Shown: piece after piece, positions 1 to 9,147 of the stretch
Layout: every line of letters starts with the position of its first letter
How positions within the stretch are numbered: position 1 is the first letter of the stretch
Source: Hyphomicrobiaceae bacterium
Lineage (GTDB): Bacteria; Pseudomonadota; Alphaproteobacteria; Rhizobiales; Hyphomicrobiaceae
NCBI GenBank assembly: GCA_030655135.1
Contig: JAURWC010000009.1
Coordinates: 310,001-374,000 of the forward strand
Reading direction: 5' to 3'
Length of the DNA: 64,000 nt
The notes under the pieces: model-generated
Databases searched by the model: none
What the model was told of the DNA's origin: nothing
Seen by the model: the letters and a program-made list of their open reading frames with translations, nothing else
Made by a program: the position numbers and the translations under genes

Positions 1-778
1 AATGGATTCTATCTCTTGGCGATTGTCTCTCGGGTATGTGCGTTGCTATCGTCATGGCGAATGCGACTACGCAGAGGACGGCCGAAACGTGCACGTGCTC
101 AGCGATAATCCAGGCTCCGAACACGGTAACAAACTCGAACAGTGTGCCGCCAAGCGTGCCAGCCAATCCGCTAGACACCGCGATGTATAGTCTTGCCAAG
201 ACGTATCCGAGGATCAAGCCGCCCGGTGCAGCCAGCAAAAGCTCGGTAAATAAGAGCGTGTTGGTGGTAGTTGCGCCGTTCGCGGCTACAGCCGCGCTGA
301 AGACGAGTAAGGCCGTCGCGTCATTTAGAAGGCTCTCGCCCTTCAACACTGCCACCGTCCGCCTCGGCAAAGCAAAGCGGCTTAACATTGCCGAGGACGC
401 CGCTGCGTCAGGCGGAGCAACAATAGCGCCGAGCGCGATTGCGGCGGCGACCGGAAGGCCCGCAAAAGTTACGCCGATCCATGCGACGGCAGCGGTGGTC
501 AACAGAACTGCGACCGCAGCCAAGGCCAACAGCGGCCGCCAGTTGTCGCCGAGTGCACGCGGTGGCAGGTCATAAGCTGCGTCCAACAGGGCTGGAGCAA
601 TGAATAATGCCAAGGCTAGCCGCGGGTCGATCCCGATGTCAGGAGCCCACGGCAGCGCCGCAACCGCTACTCCGGCAAGAGCCAACATGCTCGGGTATGG
701 AATGTTCAATCGTCGAGACACCTGAAGCGAGGCTATCGCGACGAGCAAGAGGGTCAACACGCTCTCGAAAAAAGGCAT
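1..778 (-). CDS. CPA1-type Na+/H+ antiporter, C-terminus beyond the window
   Basis: The frame is open from an ATG at 778 to the left edge, so about 259 N-terminal residues are present. The protein is almost all hydrophobic helices and carries the CPA1 hallmarks APPDAAASSAML (the PTD region of the family) and KGESLLNDATALLVF (the GES-L-ND ion-binding motif). It should exchange external Na+ or K+ for protons, or the reverse, in the inner membrane. The start is 4 nt after the stop of the upstream dehydrogenase gene, so the two are probably translationally coupled. Family assignment is strong; ion specificity cannot be told. Confidence 0.85.
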   Translation of the reverse strand, partial: MPFFESVLTLLLVAIASLQVSRRLNIPYPSMLALAGVAVAALPWAPDIGIDPRLALALFIAPALLDAAYDLPPRALGDNWRPLLALAAVAVLLTTAAVAWIGVTFAGLPVAAAIALGAIVAPPDAAASSAMLSRFALPRRTVAVLKGESLLNDATALLVFSAAVAANGATTTNTLLFTELLLAAPGGLILGYVLARLYIAVSSGLAGTLGGTLFEFVTVFGAWIIAEHVHVSAVLCVVAFAMTIATHIPERQSPRDRIH

Positions 779-782
779 TCAC

Positions 783-1649
783 TTATCTCGGCTTCATGAG
801 CCAGCCTACCACCGGCAACAATATCTCGAACGGCATGGCACGCGCTGTCCACGCTATAAGTCCGTTGACCAGACCAGGTACGACCACACGCCGTCCTAAC
901 CGATAAGACCGCCATGCCACTCTTGCCATGCGCTCAGGAGACGAACTCGGCAGCAGACGCCTATAGTAAGATGCTTCACCGCTCATCTCGTGATGAATTT
1001 TCGTGTCCACCGGGCCGAATGCGATGGCGCACACTCTGACGCCCTCTCCCGCGCACTCCGCAGAGACGGCGGCGGTAAGAGCCAGAACATAAGCCTTACT
1101 AGCAAAATATGCCGCTTGCCACGGACCTGGGGTGAAGCTTCCGATGGAGGCGAGGTTTATGATACCGCCTCGCGCTCGCGCGCGCATGGCAGGTAGCGCC
1201 AATCGTGTGAGCCTAGTCAAAGCTACCACGTTTGTTGCCGTCAATTCATCGATCTCTTGCACAGTTTGGTCACTGAACCGACCAGCTAGGGCGATACCAG
1301 CATTGTTCACCAGCACATCAAGGTACATCTGATGAACTGATAGCAGTTGCGTGATCTGCTCAAACGCGTCGTGAGCAGCCACATCCATGTCATGCGCAAT
1401 CACGGTAGCTGCCGGATACTTCGACTGTAGCTCCGCAGTCACGACCGCGAGCCGGTCCCAGCTTCGAGCCAAAAGAACGACCGCTCTCCCCTCTCGTGCA
1501 ATACGCGCCGCAAAAGCTAAGCCCAGACCTGCTGAAGCGCCGGTGACGACAGTTGCCGGCAGTAGGTTTTGCACGCTCGCCAAAGCCGCCTGATCGGGCG
1601 TGGCATTACGACGGACCCATAAGTCACCCCACTGAGATAGCAAATCCAT
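783..1649 (-). CDS. Short-chain dehydrogenase/reductase (SDR)
   Basis: A 288-residue classical SDR. It shows the NAD(P) glycine motif TGASAGLG at about residues 36-43, the structural NNAG motif, a catalytic serine in INLASIGS and the YFASK catalytic Tyr/Lys pair. The hydrophobic C-terminal tail may touch membrane. I chose the ATG at 1649 because AAAGGG lies about 7 nt upstream. The frame stays open to a TTG at 1751, but that start has no ribosome-binding site and would add 34 unconserved residues. The gene follows the sugar-dehydrogenase fusion closely and is coupled to the antiporter. Substrate unknown. Confidence 0.85.
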   Translation of the reverse strand: MDLLSQWGDLWVRRNATPDQAALASVQNLLPATVVTGASAGLGLAFAARIAREGRAVVLLARSWDRLAVVTAELQSKYPAATVIAHDMDVAAHDAFEQITQLLSVHQMYLDVLVNNAGIALAGRFSDQTVQEIDELTATNVVALTRLTRLALPAMRARARGGIINLASIGSFTPGPWQAAYFASKAYVLALTAAVSAECAGEGVRVCAIAFGPVDTKIHHEMSGEASYYRRLLPSSSPERMARVAWRSYRLGRRVVVPGLVNGLIAWTARAMPFEILLPVVGWLMKPR

Positions 1650-1754
1650 GCCACGACCCTTTCTGCTCAAGGCACGAGCCGCCGGTAGCAAAATAAGATG
1701 ATCGCCGACCCAAGAGTCGGCGATCAAAGTGTTGTTTGCGGTTTGTAACAAAGG

Positions 1755-3548
1755 TCATTTAAGTGGCGCGTCGGTCTGCTTGTAAGTTCCGATCAGTTCC
1801 CCTTTGCCGATGACATGACCCTTTGTAGCGGCAAGAAACGTGTCACGGTCAGCGCCGGGTGCAGCCTCCACCATTTTGTCCAGGGCAAGAACTTGGAAGT
1901 GATAGTGATGATCGGCGTCGCCCACAGGCGGCCGCGGCCCGACGTACCCAGGAGACCCCCGCGTCGTTCTGCCCTGCAAAACACCACCCGGCTCCGTCAG
2001 ACGCGGCTGCTCCTGTAAGCCTTCGGGCAATGATGTGATTTTGGCGGGGATGTTCCACGCGACCCAATGTACGACCGGCGTGACAGGTTTGGCATCAGGG
2101 TCTTCCACAATAATGGCGTAGCTTGCAGCACCCTTCACCGGAGCCCACTCGAGCGGCGGAGATACACCGTCATAATACTCGCTATGGCGTTGCGGGATTG
2201 CAGAGCCGGCGACGAACGAAGACGAGCGGACGGCAATTTCTATCGGCGAATTAGTCTTCGTCTCATCCCGCGTTAACGCGAGCGGTACCCCCACACCTTT
2301 GCTTGCTTCGGCCTTCATCTCATCGCCAGACGGCATCATGGGTGTTGCAGCGTTCTCCGTTTTACGTGCGTAGGCTATGCGGTAGAGCACACCGTTTGCG
2401 TCATCCGCCATCAAAAGCGAACCGTCCTTTGCAAATGCGAGGCCCATCGGCCGAGCAAAATGCGTCTTGTTCCCGTCCGTGAGAAAGCCGGTCAGAAACG
2501 GTTCAATGGATTTGGCTTCGCCGTTCTCGAACCTGATCCGCACGATGTTGTAGCCGGATGGCTGCTTGCGATTCCATGACCCCCTGAAGGTTAGGAAAGC
2601 ATCCCCTGCATACTCGGCCGGAAACGATCCGCCACCGCGATAGAAGGCGAGCTGCATCGGGGCGGCATGTGCGTCGTATCCGAGGACCATCGGCACGCTG
2701 GAAGCCTTCCACTGATCTTTCGTAATCCCGCCAACCGGTGTGCTTTGCGGGTTGACGCCATCTTTGCCCCATATGTGTGGCCAGCCGTACTGCTTGCCAT
2801 ACTCGATCTTGTTCAGCTCTTCGGGCTGTACGTCGTCGCCAAGATAATCAATCCCGTTGTCCATACCCCATAAGACGCCCGTCTTCGGGTGCCAATCGAA
2901 GCCGATTGTGTTGCGTAAGCCAGAGGCGAAGATCGCCCGCGTCTTGCCGTCGGTGCTCACCCGCAGCATCGTCGCGCTTTCGGGGTTGGACTCGTTGCAT
3001 GCGTTACAAGTCGATCCGACGCTGATGTAAAGCATCCCATCAGGACCCACAGCGATAGTGCGGTTCGGGTGTTGGCCGGAGTCTGGAAGGTCCGAAACGA
3101 TCATCTTGAGTTGGCCCAACCGGCCATCTTCTTCGATGTCTGTGGCGAAGACCTCTTTGACGGTGATGAGGTAGAACTTGTTGCCGTGGATTGCCAAACC
3201 GTGCGCGCCGGCGCGATTGGCTACCACGACAGGTTCGCCATCAGCTTTTCCGTCGCCGTCGTCATCCTTCAGCAAGAGGACATCACCCTGATCGCGACGG
3301 CTGACGTAGACGTACCCCTTATCCGAGATGGCGATCACGCGGACGTTCTTAAGCCCGGTCGCAAATTCATTGACCTTGAAGCCCTGGGGCATCGTGAGCG
3401 ATTTGGTACGCTCGGCCGTCGCCTCGACCTTGTCGGGCTTGAAGACCGTCGTCTCATAGGTTGTATTGGTGCCGTCACCTTGCTGGGCAAATGCCGGCGG
3501 TACGCAGGCTAGCGCGACTGCGAGAAGGGAAACTCTAAGCTCGATCAT
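1755..3548 (-). CDS. Secreted sorbosone/glucose dehydrogenase-like beta-propeller fused to a PEBP (YbhB/YbcL) domain
   Basis: A 597-residue exported protein with signal peptide MIELRVSLLAVALACVPPAFA. Residues about 40-390 form a PQQ-dependent sugar dehydrogenase-type propeller (NRTIAVGPDGMLYISVGS, WGMDNGIDYLGDD, FLTFRGSWNR). Residues about 435-590 form a YbhB/YbcL phosphatidylethanolamine-binding-like domain (VSPPLEWAPVKG, YAIIVEDPDA, HWVAWNIP, GPRPPVGDADHHYHF). GGAG sits 6 nt before the ATG at 3548; a GTG at 3566 is also in frame. By family it should oxidise a sugar or aldose-like substrate in the periplasm. What the PEBP domain adds is unknown. Confidence 0.85.
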   Translation of the reverse strand: MIELRVSLLAVALACVPPAFAQQGDGTNTTYETTVFKPDKVEATAERTKSLTMPQGFKVNEFATGLKNVRVIAISDKGYVYVSRRDQGDVLLLKDDDGDGKADGEPVVVANRAGAHGLAIHGNKFYLITVKEVFATDIEEDGRLGQLKMIVSDLPDSGQHPNRTIAVGPDGMLYISVGSTCNACNESNPESATMLRVSTDGKTRAIFASGLRNTIGFDWHPKTGVLWGMDNGIDYLGDDVQPEELNKIEYGKQYGWPHIWGKDGVNPQSTPVGGITKDQWKASSVPMVLGYDAHAAPMQLAFYRGGGSFPAEYAGDAFLTFRGSWNRKQPSGYNIVRIRFENGEAKSIEPFLTGFLTDGNKTHFARPMGLAFAKDGSLLMADDANGVLYRIAYARKTENAATPMMPSGDEMKAEASKGVGVPLALTRDETKTNSPIEIAVRSSSFVAGSAIPQRHSEYYDGVSPPLEWAPVKGAASYAIIVEDPDAKPVTPVVHWVAWNIPAKITSLPEGLQEQPRLTEPGGVLQGRTTRGSPGYVGPRPPVGDADHHYHFQVLALDKMVEAAPGADRDTFLAATKGHVIGKGELIGTYKQTDAPLK

Positions 3549-3567
3549 CTTTGCTCCAGGTCGCACG

Positions 3568-3594
3568 AAAAAAGGCCGCCCCGAAGGGCGACCT
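3568..3594 (-). terminator. Rho-independent terminator after the small repeat protein gene
   Basis: Read on the minus strand, an 8-bp GC-rich stem (one G-U pair) closes on a TTCG tetraloop and is followed by six T. It lies between the stop at 3616 and the next start at 3548, so it separates the small exported-protein gene from the propeller fusion gene. Confidence 0.85.
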
Positions 3595-3615
3595 AATCGA
3601 TCTGATGAACGTTAG

Positions 3616-3909
3616 TTATTCTTTCTTGGCGCCGTCAGAGAGGCTGCCCGATTTTGGCTCGGCAGTCGGATTCGCCGTTGAACCAGCAGCGCTGGTACCA
3701 GGCGTGTCTTTCATGGCTTTATCGGAAAGCGAACCCTTGCCTTCTTCCGGCTTTGCCGTTGGTGTCGCCGTCGATCCGCTGCTGGTTGACCCCGGTTGGT
3801 CTGCTTTCGCCTTGCCAGACAGGCTGCCTGGGTCAGCCTTTTCAGCCTGCGCGAATGCAGCAATGGGAGTAGCAATGATCAGAGCGGCTGCTATCAGAAA
3901 TTTATGCAT
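3616..3909 (-). CDS. Small exported protein with GSLS repeats
   Basis: 97 residues with a clear signal peptide (MHKFLIAAALIIATPIAAFAQA). The mature part has low complexity and is rich in Ser, Gly, Thr, Pro and Lys. It contains three copies of a GSLSxxAK-like unit separated by two PGxSxxGSTAxPTA segments. Such proteins are intrinsically disordered and probably periplasmic. AGGAGACATCC precedes the ATG. It has its own terminator. No family recognised. It resembles in style the exported proteins at 15899, 17887 and 14033 in the same island. Confidence 0.7.
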   Translation of the reverse strand: MHKFLIAAALIIATPIAAFAQAEKADPGSLSGKAKADQPGSTSSGSTATPTAKPEEGKGSLSDKAMKDTPGTSAAGSTANPTAEPKSGSLSDGAKKE

Positions 3910-4023
3910 GGATGTCTCCTTGTTGTTCTTATCTTGAGCAACGTGAGATTACCCCATTCGTTCCTGTCTCACCCGTTCGGGTGTCCACTCGGCCTGGCGG
4001 TCTAGCCCGCTTCTCCAACGGTC

Positions 4024-6306
4024 TTAAACGGCGGAAACTACACGGACAGGGATCGACTTGGCTGCCGGCACCTTGCTGCCTTTGGCGTGATGCCACAGCG
4101 GCAGCAACGGATTGCACTCTGGAAAATAGCCAACGCAACTGCCCTTCGGCACATCGTAAAGAGTGGCGCGCATGCCGAGGACGTGCCGCTCAACTGCATC
4201 ACCAGCGTCCCCGATGATATCAACCGCGTCGCCGTCGGCGATGCTGCGCTCAGCCATGTCGGCCTTGTTCATCAGCACGACTTTTCGTGTTCCGTGGATA
4301 CCACGGAGACGATCCTCATAGCCGTAAACCGTCGTGTTGAACTGATCATTGCTGCGAACCGTGATCAAGGTCAGGATACCTTCGCGACAGCAGGGGAGAT
4401 CGGGGTCTTCGGATAGCGAAGAAGGAGAAACAAAGTTTGCCTTGCCAGTTTTAGTCTTCCAAATCCGCTGCCTCGCCGGCAGAGGCCGATCAAAGCCGGC
4501 GGGACCCTTGATCCGCTCGTTGAAGTCCTCGAAGACCTTGGGGAAGCTCTGAGCAATCGCCTCACGGATCAGGCCATAGTCGTCACACCATCGATCCCAT
4601 TGCACTTTGTCGTTAGGCGGCAAGGTGGACTTGGCTAGTTCAGCAACGATCCTCGGCTCCGATAGGAGGTTTGCTCCGGCAGGCTCGACCTGACCACGCG
4701 ATGCGTGAAACCGTCCTGTCGTATCTTCAATGGTCACGAACTGATCACCGGTAGCCTGTGCATCAACTTCAATGCGTCCCAGACACGGCAGTAGGTACGC
4801 TGCCTTACCGTGTATGACCGCACCCCGGTTTAGTTTGGTTATTATCTGCACCGTCAGCGGCAGTTCGCGCCAAGCCGTCTCCATCGCGTCTGTTTCGGGA
4901 ATGGCACGAACGAAGTTTCCGCCTAACGAGATGAATGCGCTGATTTCGCCAGCCAGCACGCCCTCGCATGCTTCCACGGTGTTCAAACCAACCTCTCGCG
5001 GCGCGGCAAATCCGAATTGCTTCTCCATCTCGTCCAGCGGCGCCAGTTCGGGCTTCTCCGTGATGCCAACGGTCCTCTGGCCTTGAACGTTCGAATGGCC
5101 TCGCACCGGGAATATACCGGCTCCCAGCTTTCCTATATTGCCGCGCAGCAGAAGAAGATTGCTCAGCATCTGAATGGCAAGCACGCCGGACCGATGTTGC
5201 GTGAGGCCCATGCCGTAAAATGCCACCACCGCATTGCAGGAGGCATAGACTTCTGCCGCGGCAGTAATATCACCACGCGACAGACCTGAACACGCCTCGA
5301 TGTCATCCCAGGTGAACGCGTCCATCGCCACAACGAACTCCGCAAAGCCCGCACAGTGCTCAGCGATGAAGTCACGATCCAAGACGCTGTTGGCGCCGGC
5401 GCTTGCGCGGTCCAAATCGAGAAGCACCTTCGCCATACCCACCAGCGCGGCGAGGTCTCCGCCCGGATTGAGCTGATGATACTGTGTGCTTATTTGGGTC
5501 TCCGACAGCGTCGCCATTTCGACGGGAGACTGCGGGTTTGTGAACCTCTCCAGCCCTCGTTCTCGAAGCGGGTTGAACGTCAATATCGGCACGCCGCGTC
5601 GGCGAGCTTCTTGAAGCTCATGCAACATACGGGGACTGTTGACGCCGACGTTCTGACCAAGAAACAGCATGCAGTCCGTATGGGCCAGCTCTTCGAGTTT
5701 CACCGTCCCGACCGGCACGCCGATGGTCTCCGGCAGCGCGACCGAAGTGCTCTCGTGACACATGTTTGAGCTATCGGGCAGGTTGTTGTTGCCGTACATG
5801 CGGGCAAAGAGCTGGTACATGTAGGAAGCCTCAAGCGAGGCTCTTCCGGACGCGTAGAAGACGACCGACTTTGGCGCGAATCCCCTTAGGTGTTCGCCTA
5901 TACCCGCGAACGCCTCCGCCCACGTGACCGGAACGTAGCGGTCGCTTCCTGCGTCCCAACGCATCGGGTCCAACAACCGCCCTTGTTCTTCAAGATCATA
6001 ATCGCTCCACGATTCCAGTTCGGTCAAAGTGTGCTCCGCGAAGAACTCGAGCGTACAGCGCTTTCGCGTGATCTCCCAAGCGGTCCCCTTCGCGCCGTTT
6101 TCACAGAACTCAAACGTCCTGGGATGCGTTGGCTTGGCATATGAGCAGCTCACACATGCAAAGCCTCCCGGCTTGTTTTGATGCAGCAAGACGGAGGCGC
6201 CCTTTAAGGGGATGTGCTCGCGTAGAAGTATCTTGGTTAAACTTCTGGCTGACCCCCATCCCCCTACGGGCCCCTGATACTCTTCAATGTTGGGGTCAGC
6301 AGCCAT
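4024..6306 (-). CDS. FdhF/YdeP-family molybdopterin oxidoreductase (formate dehydrogenase-like)
   Basis: 760 residues, full length for the YdeP group. The N-terminus has an Fe-S-type cysteine set (C51, C54, C68, with C84 nearby). NMCHESTSVAL matches the active-site loop of formate dehydrogenase H with Cys at the selenocysteine position followed by the catalytic His. GNIGKLGAGIFPVRGHSNVQG and a C-terminal molybdopterin-dinucleotide binding domain (VRSNDQFNTTVYG) complete the fold. No Tat signal, so it should be cytoplasmic. The family is linked to formate oxidation or acid resistance; the true substrate is unproved. No fdhD or electron-transfer subunit lies next to it. It is divergent from the catalase-like gene across a 204-bp shared promoter region. 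Confidence 0.88.
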   Translation of the reverse strand: MAADPNIEEYQGPVGGWGSARSLTKILLREHIPLKGASVLLHQNKPGGFACVSCSYAKPTHPRTFEFCENGAKGTAWEITRKRCTLEFFAEHTLTELESWSDYDLEEQGRLLDPMRWDAGSDRYVPVTWAEAFAGIGEHLRGFAPKSVVFYASGRASLEASYMYQLFARMYGNNNLPDSSNMCHESTSVALPETIGVPVGTVKLEELAHTDCMLFLGQNVGVNSPRMLHELQEARRRGVPILTFNPLRERGLERFTNPQSPVEMATLSETQISTQYHQLNPGGDLAALVGMAKVLLDLDRASAGANSVLDRDFIAEHCAGFAEFVVAMDAFTWDDIEACSGLSRGDITAAAEVYASCNAVVAFYGMGLTQHRSGVLAIQMLSNLLLLRGNIGKLGAGIFPVRGHSNVQGQRTVGITEKPELAPLDEMEKQFGFAAPREVGLNTVEACEGVLAGEISAFISLGGNFVRAIPETDAMETAWRELPLTVQIITKLNRGAVIHGKAAYLLPCLGRIEVDAQATGDQFVTIEDTTGRFHASRGQVEPAGANLLSEPRIVAELAKSTLPPNDKVQWDRWCDDYGLIREAIAQSFPKVFEDFNERIKGPAGFDRPLPARQRIWKTKTGKANFVSPSSLSEDPDLPCCREGILTLITVRSNDQFNTTVYGYEDRLRGIHGTRKVVLMNKADMAERSIADGDAVDIIGDAGDAVERHVLGMRATLYDVPKGSCVGYFPECNPLLPLWHHAKGSKVPAAKSIPVRVVSAV

Positions 6307-6510
6307 TAGGAAACCTCACCTGCTCAGCGGTAGAAAATCATCAACAGCAGCGAACTGATCGGCCTACGCCAAAGTTCCTGAAGCGCCTACGGCCCGGCTA
6401 TTGTCTGGCGCCCTGATCGAGGTCGCCGTCCCGGGATCGGTGCAACTCTTTTCTGCCCATCGCGTTGCGGTCTTATCTTCGCTGTGCATTTGTCCTAAGA
6501 GCAACGATAT

Positions 6511-7599
6511 ATGAGCCCTGTCCCTTACTCTCCTGATTTGGAGAAGCGCGAACCGGATGAGGGTGAGACCGGTCAAAAGCTCAACGAAACCCTGCTATCA
6601 ATCTCTGAAACCACCGCGAAAGATTGCGGTCATGGCTTGCGTGGCGTTCATGCCAAAAGCCACGCAATTTTGGAGGGAACGTTTAAGGTTCACGATGGCC
6701 TGACGCCAGAGTTGGCCCAGGGTCTGTTCGCTCAACCTAACAACTACGCAGCAGTGCTTCGGGTCTCCACTATTCCAGGCGACATCCTTGACGATCACGT
6801 CTCAGTCCCTCGCGGCGTGGCTCTAAAGATAACCGGCGTCGTCGGAGATCGGCTACCTGGGTCAGAAGGTGATTCTACTCAAGACTTCGTTCTTGTGGAC
6901 GGACCAGCGTTCGCTGCACCCACCGCATCAAAATTCCTTGGCAATCTCAAACTTTTGGCCAGAACGACCGACCGGGCCGAGTGGGCGAAAATTGCGCTAT
7001 CCAAGGTGCTGCGCGGCGTTGAGAAGGGCATCGAAGCGGTTGGAGGCAAGAGCCCGCTTATCACGACGCTGGGTGGCCATCCGCTGACGAACCCTGCTGG
7101 CGACATTTTCTACTCACAGACCCCGTTTCGATACGGCAACTACATCGCGAAGTTTTCGTTAGCGCCAATCTCCCCGAACCTTACGGCGTTGACAGGCGTC
7201 GAGATTGATCTGTCCGGGCGGCGTGATGGGCTTCGAGACGAGTTGGGCAGGGTTTTCACGTCGGATGGCGGCTCGTGGGAGTTTCGCGTGCAGCTCCTGA
7301 CCGACCTGCAAGACATGCCCATAGAAGATGCCTCTGTGGTCTGGCCCGAAGACAAGAGCCCGTACGTTGCCGTTGCGACCTTCACCGTTGGCCCTCAGAC
7401 GGCCTGGAGCGCGGGGCGGGCACGCATTGGTGACGATCAGCTTGCATTCAGCGTTTGGCACGGTTTGCAGGCCCATCAACCCCTTGGGTCTGTTAATCGC
7501 GTGCGCAAAGATGCCTACGCGGCTTCAGCGGCGTTTCGCGGGCGCGTAAACAAGTGCCCGATGTCTGAGCCAAGAGAGCCTGTGCACTTCGCCGACTAA
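6511..7599 (+). CDS. Catalase-family haem protein (SrpA-like)
   Basis: 362 residues, shorter than typical catalases (about 480). RGVHAKSHAILEGTFKV contains the catalase distal-His motif (VHAKG; H47 here). RVSTIPGD, RGVALKITGV and STQDFVLVDGPAF match the following core segments, including the Asn/Asp region near haem. The family includes catalase-related and peroxidase-like proteins; peroxide removal is likely but the reaction is unproved. The ribosome-binding site is weak. It lies 28 nt before the aldehyde-oxidoreductase operon, whose enzymes generate peroxide when oxygen is the acceptor, so the pairing makes sense. Confidence 0.82.
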   Translation: MSPVPYSPDLEKREPDEGETGQKLNETLLSISETTAKDCGHGLRGVHAKSHAILEGTFKVHDGLTPELAQGLFAQPNNYAAVLRVSTIPGDILDDHVSVPRGVALKITGVVGDRLPGSEGDSTQDFVLVDGPAFAAPTASKFLGNLKLLARTTDRAEWAKIALSKVLRGVEKGIEAVGGKSPLITTLGGHPLTNPAGDIFYSQTPFRYGNYIAKFSLAPISPNLTALTGVEIDLSGRRDGLRDELGRVFTSDGGSWEFRVQLLTDLQDMPIEDASVVWPEDKSPYVAVATFTVGPQTAWSAGRARIGDDQLAFSVWHGLQAHQPLGSVNRVRKDAYAASAAFRGRVNKCPMSEPREPVHFAD

Positions 7600-7627
7600 T
7601 CGCCAGTGGCATAAATGAGCAAGGCCC

Positions 7628-8128
7628 ATGGACAAGACAGTCAACCCGCCCACATCCAACGACTTGCAGATTGCACTCACTATAAATGGCCAAGGTCACA
7701 CGTTAGTGGTCGAGCCCTGGGTTACCCTGCTTGACCTGCTTAGGGACAACATTGGTCTAACCGGAACCAAGAAAGGCTGCGATCACGGCCAATGCGGCGC
7801 CTGCACCGTGCTCGTGAACGGTAAGCGCATAAATAGTTGTCTGGCCCTTGCCGTGACTAAGGACGGCGCGGAGATCACTACGATTGAGGGCTTTGCGTCG
7901 GGCGGCAAGCTGCATGCTTTACAGACAGCGTTCGTGCACCACGACGCTTTCCAATGTGGGTATTGCACGCCTGGACAGATTTGCTCGGCCCAAGGCTTAC
8001 TCGACGAAGGTCACGCGAAGACCCGCGATGACGTGCGTGAGTTGATGAGCGGAAACCTTTGTAGATGCGGTGCCTACACCAACATCACTGATGCAGTGAT
8101 GCAGGTAATGTTGGATGGCTCACCATGA
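7628..8128 (+). CDS. Aldehyde oxidoreductase-type small subunit with two [2Fe-2S] clusters (PaoA/YagT-like)
   Basis: 166 residues with the standard two-domain layout of the xanthine dehydrogenase family small subunit. The plant-ferredoxin cluster is in GCDHGQCGACTVLVNG plus NSCLAL. The helical second cluster is in FQCGYCTPGQICSAQGLL and GNLCRCGAYTNI. Unlike E. coli PaoA there is no Tat signal peptide, so the complex is probably cytoplasmic. Its stop overlaps the start of the FAD subunit by ATGA. It carries electrons from the molybdenum centre to FAD. Confidence 0.93.
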   Translation: MDKTVNPPTSNDLQIALTINGQGHTLVVEPWVTLLDLLRDNIGLTGTKKGCDHGQCGACTVLVNGKRINSCLALAVTKDGAEITTIEGFASGGKLHALQTAFVHHDAFQCGYCTPGQICSAQGLLDEGHAKTRDDVRELMSGNLCRCGAYTNITDAVMQVMLDGSP

Positions 8129-9138
8129 CGCCTTTCAGCTTCGTTCGAGCCGATAGTTTGAGCCACGCCATCCAAGAAGGGCGCAATCCCAATACGCGGT
8201 TTATCGCGGGAGGCACCAACCTCGTCGATCTGATGAAGCAAAATGTTGATCGGCCGAGCCGGCTGATCGACATCAGTGCTCTTGACCTTGGTGCGATTGC
8301 CGAGCGTGACGGTGGCGGCATTAGTCTTGGTGCCATGGCTTCAAATGCCGATACCGCGTATCACCCTTTGATCAAAGAGCGCTACCCGCTCTTGGCATCG
8401 GCGATCTTGGCGGGGGCAAGCCCCCAACTCCGTAACGCAGCGACCAACGGCGGCAATTTGAACCAACGAACGCGCTGCTATTATTTTTACGATACGGCCA
8501 CGCCCTGCAACAAGCGTGAGCCGGGTTCGGGATGCAGCGCTATAGGCGGGGTCAATCGTATCCATGCCATCCTGGGAGCGAGCAACGATTGTATCGCCAC
8601 ACATCCGTCTGACATGTGCGTGGCGTTGTCTGCGCTCGACGCAGTGGTTCACGTGACGGGCCCTGACGGCGACCGCTCAATACCGCTGATCGATTATCAC
8701 AGGCTGCCGGGCAACGAGCCTTGGCGAGATAACGTTCTCGAAGATGGCGAGCTGGTTACGTCTATCGACCTTCCTGCCGAAACCTTCCCGACCAACTATT
8801 CCTACCTCAAGCTTAGAGACCGCCTGTCGTATGCCTTCGCGCTCGTCTCCGTGGCCGTGGCGCTTCAGGTGGACGCGAGCACAATCCAACACGCTCGGGT
8901 CGCCTTAGGCGGCGTCGCTCATAAGCCTTGGCGAGATTTGGACATCGAACACAGCTTGATCGGGAAACCGGCAGATGACGCGACCTACCGAGCATTTGCT
9001 GATAGCCTGTTATCGCAGGCTGTCGGTCAAGGCGCGAACGATTTTAAGATCGACTTGGCGCGAGCTGCCATCGTGAGAGCACTGCGACAGGCGGCTGCCG
9101 GTACGCCGCAATCGCAATCGAACAAGCGCATTATCTAA
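8125..9138 (+). CDS. Aldehyde oxidoreductase-type FAD subunit with extra [4Fe-4S] site (PaoB/YagS-like)
   Basis: 337 residues of the CO-dehydrogenase flavoprotein fold. RFIAGGTNLVDLMKQN is the FAD-binding segment, and NGGNLNQRTRCYYFYD begins an insert with C118, C128, C137 and C156. This spacing matches the insert that binds an additional [4Fe-4S] cluster in PaoB, a mark of the periplasmic aldehyde oxidoreductase subfamily. Start overlaps the small-subunit stop. It passes electrons from Fe-S to FAD and on to the acceptor. Confidence 0.92.
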   Translation: MTPFSFVRADSLSHAIQEGRNPNTRFIAGGTNLVDLMKQNVDRPSRLIDISALDLGAIAERDGGGISLGAMASNADTAYHPLIKERYPLLASAILAGASPQLRNAATNGGNLNQRTRCYYFYDTATPCNKREPGSGCSAIGGVNRIHAILGASNDCIATHPSDMCVALSALDAVVHVTGPDGDRSIPLIDYHRLPGNEPWRDNVLEDGELVTSIDLPAETFPTNYSYLKLRDRLSYAFALVSVAVALQVDASTIQHARVALGGVAHKPWRDLDIEHSLIGKPADDATYRAFADSLLSQAVGQGANDFKIDLARAAIVRALRQAAAGTPQSQSNKRII

Positions 9139-9147
9139 GGGGGAACG

